Below, piece after piece: positions 1 through 8,146 of a DNA stretch of 64,000 nt (positions are counted from its first letter, which is position 1; the number at the start of each line of letters is the position of its first letter). Where the stretch lies: positions 38,961 through 102,960 of the forward strand of contig NZ_JAAEDH010000018.1 in NCBI RefSeq assembly GCF_018128965.1, written 5' to 3'. The notes beneath the pieces are model-generated. The model was not told the origin of the DNA and did not search any database. It saw nothing but the letters and a program-made list of their open reading frames with translations. The position numbers were made by a program, and so were the translations under genes. The DNA comes from Plastoroseomonas arctica (GTDB lineage: Bacteria; Pseudomonadota; Alphaproteobacteria; Acetobacterales; Acetobacteraceae).

Positions 1-594
1 CTGCCCCGCGACGACATCGAGCAGCGCCGGCCCCGAGCCGCGGTAGGGGACGGTGGTGAAACGGGCGCCAGCGAGCAGGCCCAGCCACTTCGGGAGCAGG
101 TCCGTGAGGCTGCCGACGCCCGAGCTGCCGAAGGTCACCTCATCCGGCCGCGCCCTGGCGTCGGTGATGAAGGCTGCGATGCTCCGGGCGGGGAGGGAGG
201 CATTCACCATGACCATCATCGACACAGCGCCGATCAGACCCACCGGCGTGAAATCGGCAGCCGGGTTATAGGGAACGCGCGCCTGGACGGCGGGGATGAT
301 GGTGTGCGGGCTGTCGGCGACGAGGAAGGTGTGGCCGTCGGTGGCGCGGGCTGCGGCTTCCGTGCCGATGATGGCGCCGCCGCCGGCACGGTTCTCGATG
401 ACCACGGATTGCGCGAGAACGGACTGGAGTGGCCCCTGCAGCGAACGGGCGATGATGTCGGACGGGCCGCCGGCCGCGTAAGGGACGATCAGCCGGACGG
501 GCTGGCTCGGCCACGGTGCCTGCGCGGTCGCTGGCGTGGCGCCGGCGGCGCCCAATCCCAGCGCCAGAACTCCGCGGCGCCTGATGCTGTCCAT
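1..594 (-). CDS. Bug-family (TctC-like) periplasmic substrate-binding protein, 3' end cut by window edge
   Basis: The 198 codons visible from an ATG at 594 read as an exported receptor: an N-terminal SIRRR cluster, a hydrophobic Ala/Leu/Gly stretch and a likely cleavage after ATAQA. Then comes the typical Bug opening WPSQPVRLIVPYAAGG, followed by NRAGGG and a VTFGSSGVGS-like segment. Bug receptors are about 320 residues, so roughly the last 120 lie outside the window. They bind carboxylates or related small molecules in the periplasm and often work with TctAB permeases, none of which is visible here. The gene follows sufA on the same strand after a 72-base gap, so read-through from the suf operon is possible but a functional link is unlikely. 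The substrate cannot be told. Confidence 0.88.
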   Translation of the reverse strand, partial: MDSIRRRGVLALGLGAAGATPATAQAPWPSQPVRLIVPYAAGGPSDIIARSLQGPLQSVLAQSVVIENRAGGGAIIGTEAAARATDGHTFLVADSPHTIIPAVQARVPYNPAADFTPVGLIGAVSMMVMVNASLPARSIAAFITDARARPDEVTFGSSGVGSLTDLLPKWLGLLAGARFTTVPYRGSGPALLDVVAGQ

Positions 595-666
595 GATCGC
601 TCCACTGCGTCCGCTATCATGGCAGCATGCAGGGGGCTCAGGTCGCAGGCAACGACCCGCGGGTTG

Positions 667-1035
667 TCAGACGTGGAAACTCTCGCCGCAGCCGCAGCGG
701 CCCTTCTCGTTCGGGTTGGTGAAGGTGAAGCCGGCCGACAGCGTCTTCACCTCGTAATCCATCACCGTGCCGATCAGGAAAAGCGTGGCCTTGCGGTCCA
801 CCAGGATGGTGACGCCCTTGTCCGTTACCGTCTCGTCGCCGGGCCCCGCGGCTTCGACCCAGGTAAGATCGTAGCTCATCCCCGAACAGCCCTTGGTGCT
901 GACGGCCACGCGCAGCAGCTTGCCCTGCTCGCCCTTGGCATAGAGCGCCCGGAGCCGTTCGGCGGCGCCGTCAGACAGCGACATCAGGGGTGGCAGGGCG
1001 CGGCGGATGCGGGGCGCTTCGGCGGTGGTGCTCAT
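667..1035 (-). CDS. sufA: SufA/IscA-type iron-sulfur carrier (HesB family)
   Basis: A 122-residue A-type carrier that accepts Fe-S clusters from the SufBCD scaffold and hands them to apoproteins in the cytoplasm. The three conserved cysteines are present: one in TKGCSGMSYDL and two in the C-terminal GRCGCGESF motif. The length fits the family. The ATG at 1035 is chosen because it follows the sufT stop (1046) by ten bases; a longer in-frame reading would overlap sufT with non-conserved sequence. It is the last gene of the suf operon. IscA and SufA cannot be separated by sequence alone, so the name rests on operon context. Confidence 0.92.
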   Translation of the reverse strand: MSTTAEAPRIRRALPPLMSLSDGAAERLRALYAKGEQGKLLRVAVSTKGCSGMSYDLTWVEAAGPGDETVTDKGVTILVDRKATLFLIGTVMDYEVKTLSAGFTFTNPNEKGRCGCGESFHV

Positions 1036-1045
1036 GGCGCGATCC

Positions 1046-1420
1046 TCAATACATGTTGAGCGCGAGTCGGGCGTCTTCACTCATCCGGCTCTGGTCCCAG
1101 GGCGGGTCCCAGACGATCTCGACCGTTACGTCGCCCACACCGGGGATAAGGCGCACCGCCTCCTCCGCCATGCCGGGCAGTTCCTGCGCCGAAGGGCAGG
1201 AGGGCGTGGTCAGCGTCATCTCGACCTTGACGTTGGCGCCGTCGCCAATCTCGATCGCGTAGATCAGGCCGAGCTCGTAGATGTCGACCGGGATCTCCGG
1301 GTCGAACACGGTCTTGAGCATGCCGATCACGGCATCCTCGGAAATCGGCGCGGCAGGCGGTGGCGTCTCGCCCTCGGGCGTCCAGGCGCCGTGCACGGGC
1401 GCGCTCACATCATCACTCAC
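1046..1420 (-). CDS. sufT: SufT, MIP18/DUF59 Fe-S assembly factor
   Basis: A 124-residue protein with the DUF59 (MIP18) fold, involved in maturation of Fe-S proteins, often when cluster demand is high. Visible family marks are FDPEIPVDIYELGLIY, the cysteine loop TTPSCPSAQELP and the ending VWDPPW. The start chosen is GTG at 1420, which overlaps the sufU stop codon by eight bases and has AAGGAGG seven bases upstream; the only nearby ATG is in a different frame. The first 25 or so residues are Pro/Ala-rich and not conserved. It sits between sufU and sufA, its usual place in alphaproteobacterial suf operons. Confidence 0.9.
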   Translation of the reverse strand: MSDDVSAPVHGAWTPEGETPPPAAPISEDAVIGMLKTVFDPEIPVDIYELGLIYAIEIGDGANVKVEMTLTTPSCPSAQELPGMAEEAVRLIPGVGDVTVEIVWDPPWDQSRMSEDARLALNMY

Positions 1421-1877
1421 TGCTCGCCTCCTTGGTGCCGGCAAGCGCTGCGTGCAGCGTGTGCCAGGCGAGGGTCGCGCATTTCACGCGGCTGGGAAAT
1501 TCATGCACGCCTGACAGCGGCGATAGGCGCTCCATCTCGTCGGCGAGCGCGGCGTCACAATGCGGGCAGGTGCCGGTCATCGCCAGGTCGCGGAACTGGG
1601 CGGCGAGTGCTTCCGCCTCGGCCGGCAGCTTGCCGCGCACCGTCTCCGTCATCAGCGAGGCGGAGGCGGTGGAGATGGCGCAGCCGCGGCCCTGGAAAGC
1701 GACGTCGTCGATGCGTTCGCCCTCGCCGAGCTTGACGAACAGCTCGATCCGGTCGCCGCAGAGCGGGTTGTCGCCGCGCGCGGTGCGCGTCGCATCCTCC
1801 AGCCGGCGAAAATTCCGCGGCTTGCGGCCATGGTCCAGGATCACTTCCTGGTAGAGGTCGCGCAGATCATCGAACAC
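1413..1877 (-). CDS. sufU: SufU, zinc-dependent sulfur-transfer protein (IscU fold)
   Basis: A 154-residue IscU-fold protein that takes the persulfide sulfur from SufS and passes it to SufBCD. The metal and sulfur ligands are visible in order: NPLCGD (Cys and Asp), GRGCAISTAS (Cys) and RVKCATLAW (Cys), with an additional CPHC pair. The start is GTG at 1877: it overlaps the end of sufS by 11 bases and is preceded six bases upstream by AAGGAGG, the best ribosome-binding site in the neighbourhood. No sufE gene was seen, so SufU probably fills that role. It could be called IscU-like, but the suf context and the length favour SufU. Confidence 0.92.
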   Translation of the reverse strand: MFDDLRDLYQEVILDHGRKPRNFRRLEDATRTARGDNPLCGDRIELFVKLGEGERIDDVAFQGRGCAISTASASLMTETVRGKLPAEAEALAAQFRDLAMTGTCPHCDAALADEMERLSPLSGVHEFPSRVKCATLAWHTLHAALAGTKEASSE

Positions 1878-3132
1878 GGGCGGCCTCCTTCGGCGTGAAG
1901 AACTTCCGCGCCTCGACCAGCGCATCGGCGAGGAAATCGATCTCCTCGAGCGTGGTGTAGAGGCCGAAGGAGGCGCGGCAGGTGCCGGCCTCCACCCCAA
2001 ATCGGGTGTGCAGCGGCTCGGCGCAATGCCGTCCCGCGCGCACCGCGATCCCGACACGGTCGAGCAGGGTGGAGAGGTCATGCGCATGCGCATTGTCGAG
2101 CGCGAAGGCAAAGACCCCTCCGCGATCCTGCGCCCGGCCGAGGATGGTGAGGCCCTCGATGGTGGAAAGCCGCGCCATCGCATGTTCGGTAAGCGCCCGC
2201 TCATGCGCTTCGAGCGCGGGCATGCCGATGGCATTCACATAGTCGATCGCCGCATGCAGCCCGACCGCCTCGATGATCGCCGGCGTCCCGGCCTCATGCT
2301 TCGCCGGCACCTCGGCCCAGGTCGAGCGTTCCAGCGTCACCGAAGCGATCATGTCCCCGCCGCCATAGACCGGCGGCATCGCTTCGAGCAGCGGCAGCCG
2401 GGCCCAGAGAACGCCGATGCCGGTGGGCCCGTAGAGCTTATGGCCGGTGAACACATAGAAATCGGCGTCGATCGCCTGCACGTCGACGGCGCGATGGACG
2501 GCGGCCTGGCTGCCGTCGAACAGCACCAGCGCGCCCGCCTCATGCGCCATGCGCGTGATCTGCGCGGCGGGGGTCACGGTACCGAGCACGTTCGACATAT
2601 GAGTGACGGCGACCAGCTTCACGCGTCCATCGCGCAGCTTTGTCGCGTAGTCTTCGAGGTCGATCTCGCCCGCATCGGTGACGCAGAGGATGCGGAGTTC
2701 GACCCCGTGCGCGTCGCGCAGCATCTGCCAGGGGACGATGTTCGCGTGGTGCTCCATCTCGGAGATCAGCACGGCATCGCCGGCCTTCAGCACGCCGCGG
2801 CCATGGCTGAGGGCCACGAGGTTGATCGCCTCGGTGCTGTTGCGCGTGAAGACGATCTCGCGAGCGTCGGCCGCATTGATGAACCGCGCGACGGCGGCGC
2901 GCGCCGCCTCATGCGCTTCGGTCGCCGTCTCGCTGAGGCGATAGGCGCCGCGATGGACGTTGGCATAGGCCTCCTCCATGCACCGCGTCATCGTCGCGAT
3001 CACCTGGCGCGGTTTTTGGGCCGAGGCACCGGAATCGAGGAACACCAGCTTCTTGCCGCGCACGACCTGGCCAAGGATGGGGAAATCCTCGCGGATGCGC
3101 GTGACGTCGTATCGCGGGTTCATGCCATCCAT
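1867..3132 (-). CDS. sufS: SufS cysteine desulfurase
   Basis: A 421-residue pyridoxal-phosphate enzyme that removes sulfur from cysteine to give alanine and an enzyme persulfide. The PLP lysine is in TGHKLYGPTG (about K232), a His-rich cofactor loop is SEMEHHANIVPW, and the persulfide cysteine is in RAGRHCAEPL (about C370). This is the short-loop group II pattern of SufS rather than IscS. The ATG at 3132 shares one base with the sufD stop (TGATG), giving translational coupling, and an AGGAGG lies about ten bases upstream. Its product would hand sulfur to the adjacent SufU. Confidence 0.96.
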   Translation of the reverse strand: MDGMNPRYDVTRIREDFPILGQVVRGKKLVFLDSGASAQKPRQVIATMTRCMEEAYANVHRGAYRLSETATEAHEAARAAVARFINAADAREIVFTRNSTEAINLVALSHGRGVLKAGDAVLISEMEHHANIVPWQMLRDAHGVELRILCVTDAGEIDLEDYATKLRDGRVKLVAVTHMSNVLGTVTPAAQITRMAHEAGALVLFDGSQAAVHRAVDVQAIDADFYVFTGHKLYGPTGIGVLWARLPLLEAMPPVYGGGDMIASVTLERSTWAEVPAKHEAGTPAIIEAVGLHAAIDYVNAIGMPALEAHERALTEHAMARLSTIEGLTILGRAQDRGGVFAFALDNAHAHDLSTLLDRVGIAVRAGRHCAEPLHTRFGVEAGTCRASFGLYTTLEEIDFLADALVEARKFFTPKEAARVR

Positions 3133-4421
3133 CACGCCGCGGCCTCCTGCCCCTGCCACCAACCGGCGATCGCATCGGTCAGGCGCTCGCGCAGCAGCCC
3201 TTCGGGCAGCTGTTCCACCGCCTCGATCAGGAAGGCTTCGACCAGCATGGCCTTGGCTGCGGGCTCAGGGATACCGCGGGCGCGCAGATAGAACATCTGG
3301 TCGGCATCGAGCGCGCCGACCGTCGCGCCATGGCTGCACTTCACGTCGTCCGCGTAAATTTCCAGCTGCGGCTTGCTGTCCATCTCCGCGTCCTCGGAGA
3401 GCAGCAGCGCCTGGTTCATCTGGTAGCCATCGGTGCGCTGCGCTGCCTGGTGCACATGGATGCGGCCCTGGAACACGCCGCGCGCACGGCCCGCGAGCAC
3501 GGTCTTGTAGGTCTGGCGGCTCGCGCAATCAGGTGCGGCGTGGTCCAGCACCGTCGCGGTGTCCGCGTGCTGACCGTCGCCGATGAGCTGGGCACCATTC
3601 ATGTGGCACGCACCCTTCGGCCCGGTGAGCGCCACGTGGATCTCGTTGCGTACCAGCCTGGCCCCCGCATTGAGGGTGAAGTTGTCGTAGACGGCGCCGC
3701 CCGCGACACGCGCATAGATGGTCGAGAGATGGAAGCCCGCGCGGCTTTCCTGCTGCAGCCGTCCATGAGTAAGGCGCGCGTCCTCCTCCAACCCGATCTC
3801 GAAGACCGGGTTGTGCAGGTAGGCGGCTCCCGCCGTACCCATGGCGGTCTCGATGATGGTGAGGCTGGCGCCGCGGCCGAGGCGGATCAGGTGGCGCGGG
3901 TGGAAGGCCTGCGGCCGCTCGCTCGCCGTCGCGACGGAGAGCAGTTCCAGCACACCGCCATCGACGCCGTCCTGCACATCGATCAGCAGCCCATCCTCGA
4001 ACAGCATCGTGTTGAGCGCCGCCATCGCGTCCCGCGCCGGCTGCGCGAGGGCACCGAGGGGGCCCTCGACCTCATCCAGGGCACCGGCAAGCGATCTCGC
4101 GCTGAAAGCCAGGCCATCCAACGTCGCAAGATCGGCGCGGAAGCGGCCATCCACAAAGACGGCGCGCGCTGCGCCAGCCGGCGGCAACGCAACGCTGCCC
4201 TCGAGCAGAGTCAGCGGCTCATCGAAGCCGGCATCGCCGATGGGGGCGAGATCGGTGTATTTCCAGGCTTCGGCGCGCCGCGTCGGAAAGCCGAGCGTCG
4301 CGAAGGTGGCCGCCGCGCCGTCGCGCAGCGCCGTGAGCCAGGGAAGGCGGGCGCCAGGCAGGCGTTCGCGCAGACCCTCGAAGCGATGCGAGAAGCGGGC
4401 GGCGCCGGAGACCGCGTTCAT
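3132..4421 (-). CDS. sufD: SufD, Fe-S assembly scaffold subunit
   Basis: A 429-residue SufB/SufD-family protein, partner of SufB and SufC in the SufBC2D scaffold that builds Fe-S clusters in the cytoplasm. The C-terminal half carries the beta-helix signatures: DGYQMNQALLLSEDAEMDSKPQLEIYADDVKCSHGAT-like sequence and the ending in which GIPEPAAKAMLVEAF is followed by a helical tail. The ATG at 4421 overlaps the sufC stop in an ATGA arrangement, and the stop overlaps sufS. The N-terminal half is more divergent, as is normal for SufD. Confidence 0.95.
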   Translation of the reverse strand: MNAVSGAARFSHRFEGLRERLPGARLPWLTALRDGAAATFATLGFPTRRAEAWKYTDLAPIGDAGFDEPLTLLEGSVALPPAGAARAVFVDGRFRADLATLDGLAFSARSLAGALDEVEGPLGALAQPARDAMAALNTMLFEDGLLIDVQDGVDGGVLELLSVATASERPQAFHPRHLIRLGRGASLTIIETAMGTAGAAYLHNPVFEIGLEEDARLTHGRLQQESRAGFHLSTIYARVAGGAVYDNFTLNAGARLVRNEIHVALTGPKGACHMNGAQLIGDGQHADTATVLDHAAPDCASRQTYKTVLAGRARGVFQGRIHVHQAAQRTDGYQMNQALLLSEDAEMDSKPQLEIYADDVKCSHGATVGALDADQMFYLRARGIPEPAAKAMLVEAFLIEAVEQLPEGLLRERLTDAIAGWWQGQEAAA

Positions 4422-5164
4422 GCCGCCTCCTGCACCGAGGCGTAGCCATCCTTCTCGAGCTCGAGCGCCACTTCGGGCCCGCCGGATTTCACGATCCGGC
4501 CCTTAACCAGGACATGCACGCGGTCCGGCACAATGTAGTCAAGCAGGCGCTGGTAATGGGTGATGACGAGCGCGGAGAAGTTCTCGCCGCGCTGCGCGTT
4601 GACGCCATCGGCCACGATCTTCAGCGCATCGATGTCGAGGCCGGAATCCGTCTCGTCCAGGATCGCGAGCTTGGGCTGCAACAGCGCCATCTGCAGCACC
4701 TCGTTGCGCTTCTTCTCGCCGCCGGAGAAGCCGACATTCACGCCGCGCTTGAGCATGTCCTCGGGCATCGACAGCGCTGCCATCCGGGCGCGCGCGACCT
4801 TGAGGAACTGCATCGCGTCGAGCTCGGGCTCGCCGCGGTTCTTGCGAATGGAATTGAGCGCGGTGCGGAGGAAATTCGCGTTGCCGACGCCGGGAAGTTC
4901 CACCGGGTACTGGAAAGCGAGGAACAGGCCCGCGGCAGCGCGCCCCTCCGGCTCCATCGCCAGCAGATCCTGGCCGTTGAAGGTGGCGGAGCCGCCGGTG
5001 ACCTCGTAGCCATCGCGGCCGGCGAGCACGTAGGAGAGCGTGGACTTGCCGCTTCCGTTCGGACCCATGATGGCGTGGATCTCGCCGTTCGGGACCTCGA
5101 GCGAAATGCCGTTCAGGATGGCCTTGCCATCCACGGTCGCAGAGAGATTGTCGATCTTCAGCAT
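4418..5164 (-). CDS. sufC: SufC, Fe-S assembly ATPase
   Basis: A 248-residue ABC-type ATPase that drives conformational change in the SufBCD scaffold; it is soluble, not part of a transporter. The Walker A motif GPNGSGKST is at about residues 34-42, the signature is FSGGEKKRNE, Walker B is LAILDETDSGLDID, and the H-loop is VITHYQRLL. The DETDSGLD form is typical of SufC. It lies 28 bases after sufB and overlaps sufD by four bases. Confidence 0.97.
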   Translation of the reverse strand: MLKIDNLSATVDGKAILNGISLEVPNGEIHAIMGPNGSGKSTLSYVLAGRDGYEVTGGSATFNGQDLLAMEPEGRAAAGLFLAFQYPVELPGVGNANFLRTALNSIRKNRGEPELDAMQFLKVARARMAALSMPEDMLKRGVNVGFSGGEKKRNEVLQMALLQPKLAILDETDSGLDIDALKIVADGVNAQRGENFSALVITHYQRLLDYIVPDRVHVLVKGRIVKSGGPEVALELEKDGYASVQEAA

Positions 5165-5192
5165 GGTAAAGTTCCTTTGGCGACGCGGGCGA

Positions 5193-6671
5193 TCAGCCCA
5201 CGCTGCCTTCGAGCGAAATCTGGAGCAGCTTCTGGGCCTCGACAGCGAATTCCATCGGCAGCTCCTTCAGCACCTCACGGCAGAAGCCGTTGACGATCAT
5301 GCCGACCGCCTCCTCCTGGCTGAGACCGCGCTGGCGGCAGTAGAAAAGCTGGTCCTCGGCGATGCGGCTGGTCGTCGCCTCATGCTCGGTCTTGGCCGTC
5401 ATGCAGCGGTTTTCTATGTAGGGCACCGTGTGCGCGCCGCACTTGTCGCCGATCAGCAGGCTGTCGCACTGGGTGAAGTTGCGCGCACCCTTGGCGCGAG
5501 GCGAGATGCGCACCAGGCCACGATAGGTGTTCTGCCCCTGACCAGCGCTGATGCCCTTGGAGACGATCGTGCTTTTCGTGCGCGCGCCGATGTGGATCAT
5601 CTTCGTGCCGGTGTCCGCCTGCTGCCAGTTGTTGGCGATGGCCACCGAGTAGAACTCGCCCACGCTGTCCTCGCCCTGGAGGATGCAGGACGGGTATTTC
5701 CAGGTAATCGCGGAGCCCGTCTCGACCTGCGTCCAGCTCACCTTGCTGCGCTTGCCGCGGCAGGCCGCGCGCTTGGTAACGAAATTGTAGATGCCGCCCT
5801 TGCCGTTCGCGTCGCCCGGATACCAGTTTTGCACCGTGGAATACTTGATGGACGCATCATCGAGCGCGACCAGTTCGACCACGGCCGCGTGCAGCTGGTT
5901 CTCGTCGCGCATCGGCGCCGTGCAGCCTTCGAGGTAGCTCACCTGGCTGCCAACATCGGCGATGATCAGGGTGCGCTCGAACTGCCCTGTGCTCTTCGCG
6001 TTGATGCGGAAATAGGTGGAGAGCTCCATCGGGCAGCGCACGCCCTTGGGAATATAGACGAAGCTGCCATCGGTGAAGACGGCGCTGTTGAGCGCTGCGA
6101 AGAAATTGTCGCCCTGCGGCACCACGGAGCCGAGGTACTTCCTCACCAGCTCGGGGTGTTCCTGCACTGCCTCGGAGATCGGGCAGAAGATGATGCCCTC
6201 CTTCGCGAGCCGATCCTTGTAGGACGTCGCGACGGAGACGGAATCGAACACCGCGTCGACGGCTACGGGCATGCGACCCTCCGGCTGCACACCGGCGAGC
6301 CACTCCTGCTCGCGCAGCGGAATGCCCAGCTTCTCGTAGGTACGCAGCAGCTCGGGGTCGACCTCGTCGAGCGACTTGGGGCCGATCTTTTCCTTCGGCG
6401 CCGCGTAGTAATACGCGTCCTGGTAGTCGATCGGCGGATACTTGGCCGAGGACCAGCGCGGCTCCTCCATGGTTTTCCACACGGCGAAGGCGCGAAGGCG
6501 CCATTCCAGCAGCCACTCCGGCTCGTTCTTCTGGGCCGAGATGTACCGCACCGTGTCCTCGTTGAGGCCCTTCGGTGCGAACTCCATCTCGATGTCGGTC
6601 GAGAACCCGTATTTATAGCCGCCATCGTTCACGGCGTTGACGGTGTCGATGGTCTCGGTGACGGCAGCCAT
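5193..6671 (-). CDS. sufB: SufB, Fe-S assembly scaffold subunit
   Basis: A 492-residue scaffold protein on which the nascent cluster is assembled. Recognisable blocks are KYGFSTDIE near the start, [21 protein letters not shown] in the middle, and [20 protein letters not shown] followed by a Gly-rich helix near the end. The ATG at 6671 gives [11 protein letters not shown]; a longer reading would run into the upstream regulator gene, whose stop is at 6686. The 14-base gap to that regulator puts both in one transcript. Confidence 0.97.
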   Translation of the reverse strand: MAAVTETIDTVNAVNDGGYKYGFSTDIEMEFAPKGLNEDTVRYISAQKNEPEWLLEWRLRAFAVWKTMEEPRWSSAKYPPIDYQDAYYYAAPKEKIGPKSLDEVDPELLRTYEKLGIPLREQEWLAGVQPEGRMPVAVDAVFDSVSVATSYKDRLAKEGIIFCPISEAVQEHPELVRKYLGSVVPQGDNFFAALNSAVFTDGSFVYIPKGVRCPMELSTYFRINAKSTGQFERTLIIADVGSQVSYLEGCTAPMRDENQLHAAVVELVALDDASIKYSTVQNWYPGDANGKGGIYNFVTKRAACRGKRSKVSWTQVETGSAITWKYPSCILQGEDSVGEFYSVAIANNWQQADTGTKMIHIGARTKSTIVSKGISAGQGQNTYRGLVRISPRAKGARNFTQCDSLLIGDKCGAHTVPYIENRCMTAKTEHEATTSRIAEDQLFYCRQRGLSQEEAVGMIVNGFCREVLKELPMEFAVEAQKLLQISLEGSVG

Positions 6672-6685
6672 GGCGTGTCCTGACG

Positions 6686-7120
6686 TTATTCTGCAGCGGC
6701 GCTGAAACTGGCGTGGACCGTGGGTCCGGCAAGGTCCGCGATCGTGATGCCGGCAAGCGCATCGCGGATGGCGCGGTTCACAGGGTCCCAGCGGCCACGC
6801 ACCGCACAGACCCCCTCGGCCTCGCAACTGCCGAAGCCGTTGTCGACACAGGCGGTGAGCGCGATGGGCCCCTCGATGGCGGCGATCACGGTCGAAAGCG
6901 GCATGTCGCGCAGGGGGCGCATCAGCCGGTATCCGCCGCGCGCGCCGCGTTGACCCTCGACAAGGTCATGATGCGCGAGGATCTTCAGGACCTTGGCCAC
7001 GGTGGGCTCCGCGACGCCGGTTCCGGCGGCCAGGCCGGGTGCTGTCTGCACACCGCCCTCGGCACCGAGGCGGGCCAGCACGACCACCGCATAGTCGGTC
7101 AATTTCGACAGCCGGAGCAC
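6686..7120 (-). CDS. Rrf2-family regulator of the suf operon (IscR/SufR-like)
   Basis: A 144-residue winged-helix protein beginning [17 protein letters not shown], the usual Rrf2 N-terminus, with the recognition helix region [30 protein letters not shown]. Three cysteines at about 91, 99 and 105 (in [10 protein letters not shown] and EGVC) have the spacing that holds a [2Fe-2S] cluster in IscR-type sensors. It probably represses the operon when its cluster is intact, which is inference from the family. The start is a GTG at 7120 with GAGGGAAG upstream. It is the first gene of the suf operon, and an inverted repeat lies 27-41 bases upstream. Confidence 0.9.
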   Translation of the reverse strand: MLRLSKLTDYAVVVLARLGAEGGVQTAPGLAAGTGVAEPTVAKVLKILAHHDLVEGQRGARGGYRLMRPLRDMPLSTVIAAIEGPIALTACVDNGFGSCEAEGVCAVRGRWDPVNRAIRDALAGITIADLAGPTVHASFSAAAE

Positions 7121-7138
7121 GGTTTCGCTTCCCTCAGC

Positions 7139-7197
7139 CTTATACCGGACCGCTGTGGTCCTGTTTGCCAGATGCGCCCGGCACCCTCCGAAGTCAA
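7139..7197 (-). promoter_or_regulatory. Candidate suf operon promoter and Rrf2 operator
   Basis: Upstream of the regulator gene (reading the minus strand) there is TTGACT at 7192-7197 with CATCTG 17 bases later. A better -10-like TATAAG occurs at 7139-7144. Between these, at 7147-7161, is the perfect inverted repeat GGACC-gctgt-GGTCC, positioned as the spacer of the TATAAG promoter. This is where a repressor of the Rrf2 family would be expected to bind. Which -10 is used, and whether the repeat is the operator, is inference. Confidence 0.45.
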
Positions 7198-7254
7198 GGT
7201 CTGGACGGCCTTCGCGGCGCCCCGCAATCTGGTTTTCGGCCCGAGGAGAACACG

Positions 7255-8142
7255 ATGCCGACGATCCGCACGAGCGATGGCGTTGACCTGCATTATGTGG
7301 AGGCCGGCAGCGGCATGCCGCTGGTCTTCGTGCATGAATTCGCCGGCGACATGCGAAGCTGGGAGCCGCAGCTGCGCTTCTTCGCGCGGCGCTATCGCTG
7401 CATCGCCTTCAACGCCCGCGGCTATCCGCCCTCGGCGGTGCCGACCGACCCGAAGGCCTATTCGCAGGACCGCGCGACCGATGACATCGCCGATGTCATC
7501 CGCGGCCTGAACCTGGCGCCCGCGCATGTCGTGGGGCTTTCGATGGGCGCCTTTGCGACGCTGCATCTCGGCCTGCGCCACGCCGGGCTGGCACGCAGCC
7601 TCGTCGCGGCCGGCGTCGGCTATGGCGCGGCCGCCGGCAAGCGCGACCAGTTCCGTGCCGAGACCGATGCCGCCATCGCCCGCATGCGCGCCCAGGGCAT
7701 GGCAGAGTTCGGCAAATCTTACGCTCATGGCCCGACGCGGCTGGTCTTCGAGGAGACAGACCCACGCGGCTATGCCGAATTCCACGACCAGCTGCTGGGC
7801 CATTCGACCGAAGGCTCCGCGCTGACGATGCAGGGGGTGCAGCGGCAGCGGCCTTCGCTGTTCGACCTCGCCGACGGCTTCGCCAAGATGATGGTGCCGA
7901 CCCTCGTCATCGCCGGCGACGAGGATGACCCGACGCTGGAGCCGGCGCTCTACCTCAAGCGCACCATTCCCTCGAGCGCGCTGCTGGTGATGCCGAAATC
8001 GGGGCACACGATGAACCTGGAATGGCCGGATGCGTTCAACCGCGCGGTGCTGGACTTCATCACCCAGGTCGATGCCGGCGCGTGGCGCAACCGGATCCCG
8101 GCGAGCCTGTCGGGGTCGATCATCGCGGCGGCCGAGAAGTAG
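7255..8142 (+). CDS. Alpha/beta hydrolase
   Basis: A 295-residue cytoplasmic alpha/beta-hydrolase. The nucleophile elbow is VVGLSMGAF with Ser at about 96, the acid is likely in VIAGDEDDPT, and the catalytic His is in PKSGHTMN. An oxyanion strand reads LVFVHEFAGD. The ATG at 7255 has CGAGGAG about seven bases upstream, and an upstream extension is not conserved in character. It is divergent from the suf operon, with about 135 bases between the starts. Family members include 3-oxoadipate enol-lactonase-like and esterase enzymes; the substrate is not predictable. Confidence 0.85.
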   Translation: MPTIRTSDGVDLHYVEAGSGMPLVFVHEFAGDMRSWEPQLRFFARRYRCIAFNARGYPPSAVPTDPKAYSQDRATDDIADVIRGLNLAPAHVVGLSMGAFATLHLGLRHAGLARSLVAAGVGYGAAAGKRDQFRAETDAAIARMRAQGMAEFGKSYAHGPTRLVFEETDPRGYAEFHDQLLGHSTEGSALTMQGVQRQRPSLFDLADGFAKMMVPTLVIAGDEDDPTLEPALYLKRTIPSSALLVMPKSGHTMNLEWPDAFNRAVLDFITQVDAGAWRNRIPASLSGSIIAAAEK

Positions 8143-8146
8143 GCGT

